Assembly (NCBI RefSeq): GCF_017161265.1
Contig: NZ_CP031393.1
Location: 868,001 to 932,000 of the forward strand
Direction of reading: 5' to 3'
DNA length: 64,000 nt
Source: Treponema medium
GTDB taxonomy: Bacteria > Spirochaetota > Spirochaetia > Treponematales > Treponemataceae
Shown: piece after piece, positions 43,576-52,634 of the stretch
Numbering within the stretch: the first letter of the stretch is position 1
How the letters are laid out: each line of letters opens with the position of its first letter
Notes under the pieces: model-generated
The model's database searches: none
What the model was told of the DNA's origin: nothing
What the model saw: only the letters and a program-made list of their open reading frames with translations
Program-made: the position numbers and the translations under genes

Positions 43576-44643
43576 CTAAAAAAGTCCATTAAAATAGGCT
43601 TGTTCGGCGCTATAAGCATGGCTATTCACCGTTAGGCTGACAATGGTAAAGCTGCCGTCTTTATTTTTAATACACCGTTTTATATCCTTTGAAATTTTTT
43701 TCGATTCGACATCGTATACGGATTGCTTAAGTGTAAAGGTAGTTTGCTTTCCTTCGACAGTCGTATACGATAGCAGTGTTTTTGCATAAGGGCTTGAAGC
43801 AGTTAATAATCGAAGCAATTGTTCGGGTGCGGATAGCGGATTTCCGTTTTCTGCCGGTGGTACATTGATCGTACTTACCGTTAAAAAGGCCGTATTCCCG
43901 CAAAGAAATGAGTTATCTGCAATCTTTTTCCACTGGCTATCCAAATGGAGCCGCACGCCCGATACGGTTACCGTTTCTTTCTTTGCCGCTTTATTGAGGG
44001 TAAATACATTTGTGTCCTGCTGAGGTTCTACCGGATCGTAACCGTAGAATACCGATTCTCCATTGCCGTTAATAGAGCCTATTTCGGTTAATTCCAAAAC
44101 GGTTTCTTTTTTCACGCCGGTTATTGTTTTGAGGTGAAAGAGGGGGACAAAAGATTGAAAGTTCAGTGTAACAGTCCCGCCGAATTCTTCCATTTGCTTG
44201 CGTACTGTTGTCGTGCCGAACGGCGTTTTCCCAGCGCGGGGAAAGGTTTTAAGCTCATAGAGCTTTGGCAATAGCCCCATCAAATAATTGACTCCAAAGG
44301 TGTCGTCTGATGTGATGGAAGAGATAATTTGCTGGCCGGTCAGGACTAACTGTCCTTTCTCGACTTGGGTGCTGAATAGGATGGATACGGTATGGGGATT
44401 TCCCGGCTCATCGATACGGATAAATGCCCCGTAGGTTTCATCGTTATAGTATAAAAAACCTATCCACGTCGGGGCTTTCCATGAATAATCGCGATAAATA
44501 ACGTAATCACCGGAAAAAGTGCCTTGCGTAGATTCGGTTGTGGGCTTCTGCGTCGCAAAAAGGAACATAGGAACAAATATCGCAATACAGCACAGGATGA
44601 ACCGTGTGATATTTTTCTTTAAGAGTTCGTGATGATAATCCAT
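43576..44643 (-). CDS. Exported or membrane-anchored protein of unknown function
   Basis: 355 aa from ATG 44643 with GGAG 8 bases upstream. An N-terminal hydrophobic segment (FILCCIAIFVPMFLFA) is a signal or anchor. The rest is beta-rich, starting TFSGDYVIYRDYSWKAPTWI, with no domain that I recognise. It lies 24 bp before the HAD gene and after the 44-aa gene in a leftward run, so it may be cotranscribed. Confidence 0.7.
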   Translation of the reverse strand: MDYHHELLKKNITRFILCCIAIFVPMFLFATQKPTTESTQGTFSGDYVIYRDYSWKAPTWIGFLYYNDETYGAFIRIDEPGNPHTVSILFSTQVEKGQLVLTGQQIISSITSDDTFGVNYLMGLLPKLYELKTFPRAGKTPFGTTTVRKQMEEFGGTVTLNFQSFVPLFHLKTITGVKKETVLELTEIGSINGNGESVFYGYDPVEPQQDTNVFTLNKAAKKETVTVSGVRLHLDSQWKKIADNSFLCGNTAFLTVSTINVPPAENGNPLSAPEQLLRLLTASSPYAKTLLSYTTVEGKQTTFTLKQSVYDVESKKISKDIKRCIKNKDGSFTIVSLTVNSHAYSAEQAYFNGLF

Positions 44644-44734
44644 TATAATCTCCAAAAACTGAGCTTAATAGTCTTCGTAAAAGAAAGTTTCAGACAATTT
44701 TTAAAAAAGCTGTGAGGTTTGTAACAGACATCCG

Positions 44735-44869
44735 TTAACTTTTTTCCGCGTGTTCTTCTGCATATTTCTTGAATTCTTCTTCGCTCATTTTATCGGCATA
44801 GAGTGGATAGAGCGCTTCGACTAAATCTTCCAATGTAGGGAATTTTGCACCGTCTAATTTGTATGGCAT
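44735..44869 (-). CDS. 44-aa acidic small protein coupled to the threonine-synthase-like gene
   Basis: ATG 44869 shares its A with the TAA of the upstream gene (TAATG), and GAGG sits 8 bases before it. The product PYKLDGAKFPTLEDLVEALY then PLYADKMSEEEFKKYAEEHA is amphipathic and highly charged. It reads like a conserved mini-protein rather than chance, having a full helical pattern and no rare composition. I do not recognise a family. Confidence 0.6.
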   Translation of the reverse strand: MPYKLDGAKFPTLEDLVEALYPLYADKMSEEEFKKYAEEHAEKS

Positions 44870-46188
44870 TATTGTACCTCGCTTACTGTATTTAAGATTT
44901 TGATGAGTTCTTCTTTTGTTCCGTTGATGAGCGGTACATCCGGAAGAGGCGTATCAATACCTCGAAGATATTCGGGAATGATGGGAGATTCGCCGCATAT
45001 CCGAGTAAGGATTTCGCTTTCAAAAGCGGGATGATCCTTCGATACCAACACGAGGGATTCTCCGCTCCGCTGCCGGAAGATGTTTCGGGTTTGTGCCGCT
45101 GCATACGCATGGGCGGTTGCCGTATCAAACATGATACCGTAGCGCCGGTAGGAATCGCTGATAAGCGTTTCCGCTACCGTGTTCGAGACCTGCGCAGGGA
45201 AAATAATCGATTTCATAATAGCAGGGCTGAGTGTAAAAATTTGTTCAAGCCGTTCGATATTGGAAGGAACGGCAGGGTCGGCGGGACCGCGTTCCGAAAG
45301 CGGAACGGAAGAGTTAATACAGCGGCAGCTACCAGTCTCGTCACAGTTCAGAGCATCCGTTGCGTCCGTGATGAAACCGTTCACGGGTAAACGAAACTTC
45401 CATGCGTATAAACCTGCCGCAAGATTGCCGTAGTTTCCGGAAGGAACTGCATAGAATATTTCTCCTGCCGTCCGTGTTTTTATGCGAGTGAAGGCAAACA
45501 TATAAAAGAATACCTGCGGCAGGATACGCCCGATATTCACGGTATTTGCCAGCGTCAAGTTATAATCTTTTATAAGCTGCCGTTCTTGGTAAATAGATCG
45601 GATAAGGTTTTCGACTATGGCAATATCTCCGTCAACCTCTACGGGGTACACGGAGCCGCCGTTTTGAAATAAATGCTCCGGCTTTAGCCCCTTTGCATAA
45701 CCTTTCGGATATAAGATAACCAATTTAAGATGTTTTTTGTTCCCGAATGCAGCCGCCATGCTTCTGCCGCCCGCCCCGGTACTGGGGGCAACGACGATGG
45801 CATTTTTTTCATCTATTGTTAAAAGATGTTCCAAGGCGGAGGCAAGCCATAAAAAGCCGAAATCCCGGTGATTGCCGGTTGGACCGTGGAACAACTCCAG
45901 CAAAAAGAGGCGATCATCAAGCTGGCGGAGGCGTGGACTATAGTCTTGAAATGCAGTTGCTGCGATACGCTCGGAAATAACCGGACTAATTTCTTCTTTG
46001 AGCAGTGCAGAGGTTAGTGAGCCTGCTATAGTCGAAAAGGCTGTCTGCTCATTCATGTGCAATATCCACGAGCGTAAATCGTGTTCGGAGTACGGAACAT
46101 ATAAACCGCCGTCTGCAGGCATACAATCAAAGATTGCATGTTTAAAGGAAACCGCATGTGTGCTGTTTCGAGTGCTGACTAACTTCAT
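44869..46188 (-). CDS. Threonine synthase-like protein lacking the PLP lysine
   Basis: 439 aa from ATG 46188, four bases after the DUF2156 stop. The overall pattern is ThrC: ADGGLYVPYSE, LFLLELFHGPT, SGNYGNLAAGLYAWK and LVSKDHPAFESEILTRI. In threonine synthases ELFHGPTxxFKDFG contains the lysine that holds PLP (Lys107 in E. coli). Here it reads ELFHGPTGNHRDFG, with Arg at about residue 106, and the phosphate loop is STGAGGRSM instead of SGDTG. The enzyme is thus probably inactive as a threonine synthase, or has a new role. Confidence 0.8.
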   Translation of the reverse strand: MKLVSTRNSTHAVSFKHAIFDCMPADGGLYVPYSEHDLRSWILHMNEQTAFSTIAGSLTSALLKEEISPVISERIAATAFQDYSPRLRQLDDRLFLLELFHGPTGNHRDFGFLWLASALEHLLTIDEKNAIVVAPSTGAGGRSMAAAFGNKKHLKLVILYPKGYAKGLKPEHLFQNGGSVYPVEVDGDIAIVENLIRSIYQERQLIKDYNLTLANTVNIGRILPQVFFYMFAFTRIKTRTAGEIFYAVPSGNYGNLAAGLYAWKFRLPVNGFITDATDALNCDETGSCRCINSSVPLSERGPADPAVPSNIERLEQIFTLSPAIMKSIIFPAQVSNTVAETLISDSYRRYGIMFDTATAHAYAAAQTRNIFRQRSGESLVLVSKDHPAFESEILTRICGESPIIPEYLRGIDTPLPDVPLINGTKEELIKILNTVSEVQ

Positions 46189-46192
46189 AGTT

Positions 46193-47083
46193 TCAAAGCG
46201 CTCCTTTATCAAGCCGGTATTTTTTAACAAAACCTTCCGGCTTGTAGCTCATTTTTGCATGGCGCAGCCCCTCGTCTCCCAAGTCTTGTTCACGGTTGAT
46301 GTATACGACCTGCTCGGGAAGCGATTGTGCAAAGGCATAGTTGATGTATTGATAGCTGCCTCGAAAATCGGTTCGTGCTTTTTCAAAATGGACAACAGCA
46401 GTAGTTCCCTGTGCTGCCAACTCGGCTAAACACCACCCTACCGGCACACCCTGTACATAGAGGATAAGGCTGAGAAAATCTGCTATTTGCGGCAATGCCA
46501 AGGCCTGCTGTGCAGCCTCGTAGTCGGTTTCTTGAAGATTGGTTTGTTCCGTTGCCCAGATGTCCAAAATTTTAGATGCGTCTTTTTTTGTATCTGTATC
46601 AAGCTTTTTTAACGTAAAATCAGGGTAATTGCTCAAAAATCCGTTTACATGGTTCTTTTTTTTATGTAATTGCTTCCCTGATAACGTACTTAATGAAAGA
46701 CGGGTATAGAGGTAATCGAAATTATCCCTATCTTCGGTAGGGGGCTCTTTAAAATTTTGGAAGAAAGAAGCTTGCTGGCTGATATAAGATTCCGAGATTA
46801 ATTTCCAATATGCACAATCCTTGTACAGTTCTTTAACCGTAGTAATAGGGAGCGGATCTCCTATGGAGAAAAAAAACGGTGTTTTCCGTTCTTCTCCTAA
46901 AAAGAGCACGGTATGCTCATTCAATCTGCTAATTTTATATTTATAAGTATTTCTAAAAAAATACAAACTTCCGAAGGTTAACTCCGACATGCCGTCTTTC
47001 AGCAGCTGTAAATGGGGCTCAATTGCTTGTACAGCTTCTATGGATAGCGGAGAAAATTCAGGATACCGCGCAATGACGTCCAT
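46193..47083 (-). CDS. DUF2156 (LPG_synthase_C/GNAT-like) protein
   Basis: 296 aa. The pattern SELTFGSLYFFRNTYKYKIS near the N-terminus, SGKQLHKKKNHVNGFLSNYP in the middle and NREQDLGDEGLRHAKMSYKP at the end is the DUF2156 signature. These acyltransferase-like proteins are related to aminoacyl-phosphatidylglycerol synthases but are soluble here. It is the first gene of the unit with the threonine-synthase-like gene 4 bp downstream. The substrate is unknown. Confidence 0.85.
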   Translation of the reverse strand: MDVIARYPEFSPLSIEAVQAIEPHLQLLKDGMSELTFGSLYFFRNTYKYKISRLNEHTVLFLGEERKTPFFFSIGDPLPITTVKELYKDCAYWKLISESYISQQASFFQNFKEPPTEDRDNFDYLYTRLSLSTLSGKQLHKKKNHVNGFLSNYPDFTLKKLDTDTKKDASKILDIWATEQTNLQETDYEAAQQALALPQIADFLSLILYVQGVPVGWCLAELAAQGTTAVVHFEKARTDFRGSYQYINYAFAQSLPEQVVYINREQDLGDEGLRHAKMSYKPEGFVKKYRLDKGAL

Positions 47084-47187
47084 AGCCGCTATGTTACTCT
47101 TTTATGAAAAAAATCGCAAGTTCTTTAGAAAAGATAAAATATGCGGACGAGGCGTTTGAAAATATTTGTGAAAAAACGCCTCTCTAT

Positions 47188-47577
47188 CTAGGCCGTCAGA
47201 TCCAATAGATAAGCCGATTCCGGCAAGGAAGAAGCATACCCGATGCTTTTTGAAAGCGTTATTTCCGTATGGATTTTAGTATTGACGTATTCAATCATCG
47301 CATCCAGCGTCTTTTCATCAGGCTGCGCCGTTAATAGCTTATTTTCCCGTTCATTTTCGCGCATTTTAACCAGCTGATCGATGAGCGTATTTAAAATCTT
47401 CAGCTTCCCGATACTGACGCCGTTTTGATCCTTAGTACGCGGAACTCCGGAAACATATTGAAAATGAGAATAAACAACTTGTTTGGTATCGACCGGAAGA
47501 TATGCACGCCCTCCGGCCGAAATGCTCGTCATTGCCGCATAAGACAACGTTGACAGCGGTACATAATTTGATACCAT
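47188..47577 (-). CDS. Conserved-looking small protein of unknown function
   Basis: 129 aa, cytoplasmic, no domain that I recognise. It starts VSNYVPLSTLSYAAMTSISA, has SGVPRTKDQNGVSIGKLKIL in the middle and a helical ENERENKLLTAQPDEK. GGAGG lies in front of the ATG (TCCCTCC on the plus strand). It diverges from the B3/4-domain gene and is separated from DUF2156 by 104 bp. Confidence 0.65.
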   Translation of the reverse strand: MVSNYVPLSTLSYAAMTSISAGGRAYLPVDTKQVVYSHFQYVSGVPRTKDQNGVSIGKLKILNTLIDQLVKMRENERENKLLTAQPDEKTLDAMIEYVNTKIHTEITLSKSIGYASSLPESAYLLDLTA

Positions 47578-47758
47578 ACCGATCCCTCCACTATTCTAAT
47601 AATCGGTATTTTTTTTATGTACTTTAGAGGAATCTTATAAAGAAGATTATCTTTTATCCGTAATGACACAAAACAATATCGGATTCTTTAAAAATTTTAA
47701 AGTCAATGGTATAATCAATATACTTATACTGAATAAAATAGTATGGAGGTTCTCTGCT

Positions 47759-48433
47759 ATGAAATTTATTATGGATGAAAGTATTGCCGCGCTTGGGATT
47801 AAAAGCATTGTGATCGGGATTGCAAAAAATGTAGATCCACAAGCTCCCTTATCAGAGGCTTTTTTAAAGAAGCAAAAAGAGATGGAAGAATGGGCATTGA
47901 AATGCGATGTTGATGAAGTATTCAATCATCCGGTTATTCAGGGATACACTGATATGCTGCAAAGTGTGGGGCGCAGTATCAAGAAATATATGCCGACCGT
48001 TCCGGCTCTTATCCGAAACATTCAGCACCGCGGCTCTATTCCGCACATCAATAGTGTTATCGATATTTATAACGTCGAGTCGTTACGTTCGCTTTTGGCA
48101 ATAGGCGGACATGACCTTGCTAAAGTAGACGGGCAGATAGAGTTTACCGTCAATAAAGAAGAAGGTGTTTTCCTTCCCATCCTATCCACGGAAAAGCATG
48201 TCGCTAAAACCGATTACGTGTACCGTGACACAAAAGGTATTATGGCATGGCTGGATGTCCGGGATGGGGAACATTATAAATTTGATGACGGGACAAAAAA
48301 TGCAATCTTTATCATTCAGGGAAATGCCAATACTTCCGTCGATATGCGTGTAGAAGCGCTCAAACGGATTCAAAGCGATTTAGCGGAATGTATGCCTCAG
48401 TTAGAATTTGAGATACAGGTTATCGAGGGGTAA
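47759..48433 (+). CDS. B3/4 domain protein (PheT-like editing domain)
   Basis: 224 aa from ATG 47759, with GGAGG about 10 bases before. It has the free-standing B3/4 domain pattern: SVGRSIKKYMPTVPALIRNI, GSIPHINSVIDIYN, VESLRSLLAIGGHDL and, near the end, IFIIQGNANTS. In PheRS the B3/4 domain hydrolyses mischarged Tyr-tRNA-Phe; stand-alone versions are thought to act on aminoacyl-tRNA or amino acid derivatives. It stands alone here. Confidence 0.87.
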   Translation: MKFIMDESIAALGIKSIVIGIAKNVDPQAPLSEAFLKKQKEMEEWALKCDVDEVFNHPVIQGYTDMLQSVGRSIKKYMPTVPALIRNIQHRGSIPHINSVIDIYNVESLRSLLAIGGHDLAKVDGQIEFTVNKEEGVFLPILSTEKHVAKTDYVYRDTKGIMAWLDVRDGEHYKFDDGTKNAIFIIQGNANTSVDMRVEALKRIQSDLAECMPQLEFEIQVIEG

Positions 48434-48504
48434 TTCATACTGAGAAATTGAGCTTCTTCGTTTCCTGTACGGTTAAGCTGAATTTCAGAAATCGAAGAAG
48501 AGTT

Positions 48505-50760
48505 CTACCGCTCCGCAAGTTCCGGTTTTTTGAATAAGGAGATTGCCCAAAACGACAAGAAGAACCGGAATGCTTCCCGATGAATTAAGCCGATATCAAG
48601 GGCAACGGCGACCAGAAGAGCCGACCGTATGCCTAATTTGTTTTTACCGAATCCAATTAGCCAGTGTACAAAGGCTTCGTCGTATTGGTAGTCTTGGATA
48701 AAATCGATGACGGTCTTTTTCAGCACGGGATCGCTCGTTTTTTTCGTTTCAAAAATTTCATCGAGTATATCGATGAAAAGAATGGACGGCGATTGTTTTT
48801 CGTTCCGGTATTTTTCAAACATATAATAAAAGTCGTTTTGGATGCCCATTAACGATGCCAGTGCAAGCAGCGCTTCGTTTTCGATATAGGGCGGAACGGT
48901 GTCCCTGCGGAGAATATCCAGAATAAACATAGGGGAATTATCTGCATTAAAAAGCTCCAGCGCACGTATCCCCTTTAGTATCAGCGCGGGGTTTTCCGCT
49001 TGGGATAGTATGGTGCCGATTTTAGGCTGGCTGTAACTGTCGTTCAGCCGGGCAAGGGCGACCATCGCTTCTCCGGCAAGATAGTAGTCGCCGCTGTCGA
49101 GCGCTGCCCGTAAGGGGGTAACCGCCTGCTGCACATTGAATTTGGCGAGTATCCGCGCGGCGAGCGGCGCTGTGGTAAACGCCCCTTGTTCAAGCTCTTT
49201 TAACACCACAGTACGCACTTTTGCATTGATGGTATTCATCGAATAAAGCGCCCGTAATGCGTTCATCCGAATCGTAAACCGCGGAGATTCAAGGTAATGC
49301 AGCAGCTGATCGCAGGATACCGATGAAGCAATTTCGCCGAGTTCGTTGAGGATTTTCTCTTCGGTTTCGATGGTCTCGCTTCGGTCTAATTTATGCAGAA
49401 GGTTGAGTGCCTTCATATCGCGGGGAGAAAAGAGCACGGCAAGCGTTTCAAACACGCGGTAACTGCCGAGGTTCAAGAGTTTGCGCTGGAATACGATACC
49501 GATTGCAATAATGGCGATAACTATCAAGAAAAATATTTGATACGATTGCAGGTAGGAAAAACCTTGCACCCGCAAAAGGTCGAGTATCGTTCCGCCGAGG
49601 ATGGAACCAGCGCCGCCGGTAATCGCAAGGATAAAGTAATAGAGCATACTTAAATCCATCAGCGCCTCTTCCGGCACCATCGCGAAGAAATATGCTTGCG
49701 ACGAATTATCCTGCCCGACAAAACCGACATTGCTGATCATCGTAAATAAGATGAGAAAAACGGTACTGAGTATACCGGCGCTTGCAAGTCCCGGCGCAAA
49801 GAAAGCCGGTATTAACGAAAGGGCGCTGATTGCGCTGAAAATGATAAAGATCGGTTTAGCGCCGATGCGGTCGATAATTAGATGCATTAAAAGCCCGACG
49901 CTGAGAGCGCCTACAAGTGAGTACACGGATAAGATGGTCGCCGCGCTATCTCGTCTACTGTAAACCTCTTTTGCATACACGATGATAAACGGGCGGATCA
50001 TCGCAATACCGAGACTGATAATAAAGAACGCCAACACGAACCGTCTAAAGTTTGCATCTTTAAAGGCATCACGAATGTGCCTCAAAAAAGTGGAGCCTTG
50101 GCGCGGGGTAGTATTGTCTTTCCGCTTCTGACGGTTCGGCTTTGCGGACTGAGGTTCCGGTATTCTAAACAGCAGGATAGAGGCGATAAAGCCGAGCAGT
50201 ATGCCGATCATGCTGGCAAGGTTATAGCTTTGTACCGAAGGATCCCTCCGTAAAAGCCATGCCAGCAAAATAGTGGCGAGTAATGCCGCAAGGTTGTTGA
50301 TTAAGGAAAGACGCACGATATACGAGCTGCGGTCTTTCCCGGGTGCAAGTATTCTGATAACAGGATTATTGGCAATCATCCCAACACCGCGGAAAAAATT
50401 GAACAGTCCTACCGCAAGCAATAGACAATAGAGCGCATACTGATCGTGTCCCGCAGATACAAGAAAAGGGATGGCAAGCAGCGGCAAGAGCGAGGCGGTA
50501 CGCAAAAGCCATGTACTGCCGAATGTCTGCATAATGCTGAAACGCATCACCATCAATTTACCAAGCGGAATGGCAAAAAAAGAAAGGTACATAAATGCGG
50601 TCAGTAGACCGACTACAGTTGTATTCGCTTTTAAAAACAGCGCATAAAGGGTAACCGTATTGCCGGTAACAAGCGCAAAAGAAAAAGAATTGAAGATATT
50701 GTAAATGTCGTAGATTCGCCGCCCTCGCTTAATTTTATAGGCCGACAGTTGCTCATTCAT
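48505..50760 (-). CDS. MFS-type transporter with C-terminal HEAT repeats
   Basis: 751 aa from ATG 50760 (NEQLSAYKIKRGRRIYDIYN). Residues 1-450 hold about 12 membrane helices with the MFS layout. Residues about 470-740 are soluble and built of HEAT-like helix pairs (FTIRMNALRALYSMNTINAK, LDSGDYYLAGEAMVALARLN, IENEALLALASLMG). The HEAT part probably docks another protein or senses nucleotide. The start lies only 23 bp from the divergent pepF start, so each promoter must lie inside the other's 5' region. Confidence 0.83.
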   Translation of the reverse strand: MNEQLSAYKIKRGRRIYDIYNIFNSFSFALVTGNTVTLYALFLKANTTVVGLLTAFMYLSFFAIPLGKLMVMRFSIMQTFGSTWLLRTASLLPLLAIPFLVSAGHDQYALYCLLLAVGLFNFFRGVGMIANNPVIRILAPGKDRSSYIVRLSLINNLAALLATILLAWLLRRDPSVQSYNLASMIGILLGFIASILLFRIPEPQSAKPNRQKRKDNTTPRQGSTFLRHIRDAFKDANFRRFVLAFFIISLGIAMIRPFIIVYAKEVYSRRDSAATILSVYSLVGALSVGLLMHLIIDRIGAKPIFIIFSAISALSLIPAFFAPGLASAGILSTVFLILFTMISNVGFVGQDNSSQAYFFAMVPEEALMDLSMLYYFILAITGGAGSILGGTILDLLRVQGFSYLQSYQIFFLIVIAIIAIGIVFQRKLLNLGSYRVFETLAVLFSPRDMKALNLLHKLDRSETIETEEKILNELGEIASSVSCDQLLHYLESPRFTIRMNALRALYSMNTINAKVRTVVLKELEQGAFTTAPLAARILAKFNVQQAVTPLRAALDSGDYYLAGEAMVALARLNDSYSQPKIGTILSQAENPALILKGIRALELFNADNSPMFILDILRRDTVPPYIENEALLALASLMGIQNDFYYMFEKYRNEKQSPSILFIDILDEIFETKKTSDPVLKKTVIDFIQDYQYDEAFVHWLIGFGKNKLGIRSALLVAVALDIGLIHREAFRFFLSFWAISLFKKPELAER

Positions 50761-50783
50761 CGGCCATATTGTATAGTGAACGT

Positions 50784-52616
50784 ATGAAAAACTCAACGGT
50801 ACCCCTCCGCTCGGAGGTCGCAAAAAGCGACCAATGGGATTTAAGCAAACTTTTTACAAATGATGCGGACTGGAATGCCTCACTGAAAGACATTACCGCC
50901 GCAAAAGACCGCGTATTAACCTACAAAACTGCCTTTGCCGCACCTGAAAAACTGACTGCCGAAACAGTACTCGGCTGTTTACAGGCGGTGGAAACGGCGT
51001 CCCGTATTTCGGAAAAGACAAGCCATTATGCCTTTTTGATGAAGTCGGTGGATGAAAGCGATCCTAAAAACATCGAACGGGTTTCCCTCGCGATGATGGC
51101 CGACACGGAACTTTCTTCCGAAACAAGCTGGTTTATTCCCGCTTTGCTGGATATTCCCGAACAGACTATCCGCGGCTGGCTCGATCCTGCCGGGAAAACA
51201 GGCGCCGCCTTTGCCCCCTACAAAGTCTTTATCGAAAAACTGATTAGATTGAAGGCTCATACATTGAGCGAGAAAGAAGAAAAGCTTCTGTCGCTTTTAG
51301 CCGAATCGCAGGATGTCGAACGCCGCAGCTTCTCGACGCTTACGAATGTAGACTTCCGTTTCGGTTCGATTGAAACTCCCGACGGCGCGAAAGAACTTAC
51401 TCAATCTTCATATTCACAGTTCTTAATCAATCCCGACCGGAATATCCGCAAGCAAGCGTATATGCAATTTTACGGCACGTTCGACACGTATAAAAATACG
51501 ATAGCGTCCTTATACACCGGTCAAGTGCAGCAAAATATCGCGCTTGCCCGTATCCGCGGATACGGCTCCGCCCGTGAACAGGCGCTCTATCCCGATAAGG
51601 TTCCGACGGAAGTATACGACAATCTTATCAGCACAATCCGGAAAAACTTGGAGCCGCTGCATCATTTTTATGCGCTTATGCAAAAATCGCTCAAACTTGA
51701 TGAGCTGCGGCACTATGATGTGTATGTTCCGTTGGTGGGCGAAGTGCGGCGCCACACTCCGTATAACGAAGCCGTCGATATGATTACCGAAGCGTTACAG
51801 CCGCTCGGCGATGAATATGTTACCACGCTGCGGAACGGACTGCTCGGCGGCTGGGTTGACCGGTACGAAAATAAGGGCAAGCGTTCGGGCGCTTTTTCAT
51901 GGGGCGGCTTTGAAGGCGATCCGTATATCATGGTCAACTATAAGGAAGACGTTATCCGGGATGTATTCACCCTTGTGCACGAAGGCGGGCATTCCATGCA
52001 CTCGTGGTATTCAGTGCGGAACAATCCGTTTTTAAGCTACAATTACACGATTTTCGAAGCGGAGGTTGCCTCAACCTTTAACGAGGAGCTGCTGTTCCGC
52101 TCTATGCTGAAAAGCACGAGCGATCCCAAAATGCGGGCATACCTGCTGAGTATTCGTGTAAGCGATATTCTTGCAACGCTGTATCGCCAGACGATGTTTG
52201 CCGAATACGAACATATCACGCATAAACTTGTTGAAGAGGGAACGCCGCTTACCATCGAGAACCTTCGCAGCGAGTACCGCAAACTGCTGACCGCTTACTT
52301 CGGTCCCGCGATGCACTTTGAGGAATGCAGCGATCTTGAAGGTTTGCGTATCCCGCATTTTTACAATTCATTCTATGTGTACAAATACGCGACCGGTATT
52401 TCGGCATCGCTTGCCCTTGCCGAACGGGTATGCTCGGGAGGAAAAACGGAGCGGGAGGATTACTTTAAGTTTTTAACCTCCGGCGGTTCCCGCTATCCCA
52501 TCGAGTCGCTGCGGATTGCCGGCGTCGATATGGCTTCTCCCGAACCGGTTGAGGCAGCCTGTAAGCACTTTGCGCACTTAGTAAGCGAGCTTGAAAAAGC
52601 CTTAGCCGCTCTATAA
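50784..52616 (+). CDS. pepF: Oligoendopeptidase F, M3 family
   Basis: 610 aa from ATG 50784 (KNSTVPLRSEVAKSDQWDLS). The zinc motif HEGGH in LVHEGGHSMHSW and the downstream glutamate in FEAEVASTFNEELL fit M3B peptidases, as do QDVERRSFSTL and the C-terminal IPHFYNSFYVYKYATGISAS. It degrades short peptides in the cytoplasm. The frame is complete and runs into the peptidase pseudogene 18 bp later. Confidence 0.95.
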   Translation: MKNSTVPLRSEVAKSDQWDLSKLFTNDADWNASLKDITAAKDRVLTYKTAFAAPEKLTAETVLGCLQAVETASRISEKTSHYAFLMKSVDESDPKNIERVSLAMMADTELSSETSWFIPALLDIPEQTIRGWLDPAGKTGAAFAPYKVFIEKLIRLKAHTLSEKEEKLLSLLAESQDVERRSFSTLTNVDFRFGSIETPDGAKELTQSSYSQFLINPDRNIRKQAYMQFYGTFDTYKNTIASLYTGQVQQNIALARIRGYGSAREQALYPDKVPTEVYDNLISTIRKNLEPLHHFYALMQKSLKLDELRHYDVYVPLVGEVRRHTPYNEAVDMITEALQPLGDEYVTTLRNGLLGGWVDRYENKGKRSGAFSWGGFEGDPYIMVNYKEDVIRDVFTLVHEGGHSMHSWYSVRNNPFLSYNYTIFEAEVASTFNEELLFRSMLKSTSDPKMRAYLLSIRVSDILATLYRQTMFAEYEHITHKLVEEGTPLTIENLRSEYRKLLTAYFGPAMHFEECSDLEGLRIPHFYNSFYVYKYATGISASLALAERVCSGGKTEREDYFKFLTSGGSRYPIESLRIAGVDMASPEPVEAACKHFAHLVSELEKALAAL

Positions 52617-52634
52617 CCCGATTGCTCTGCCGCC

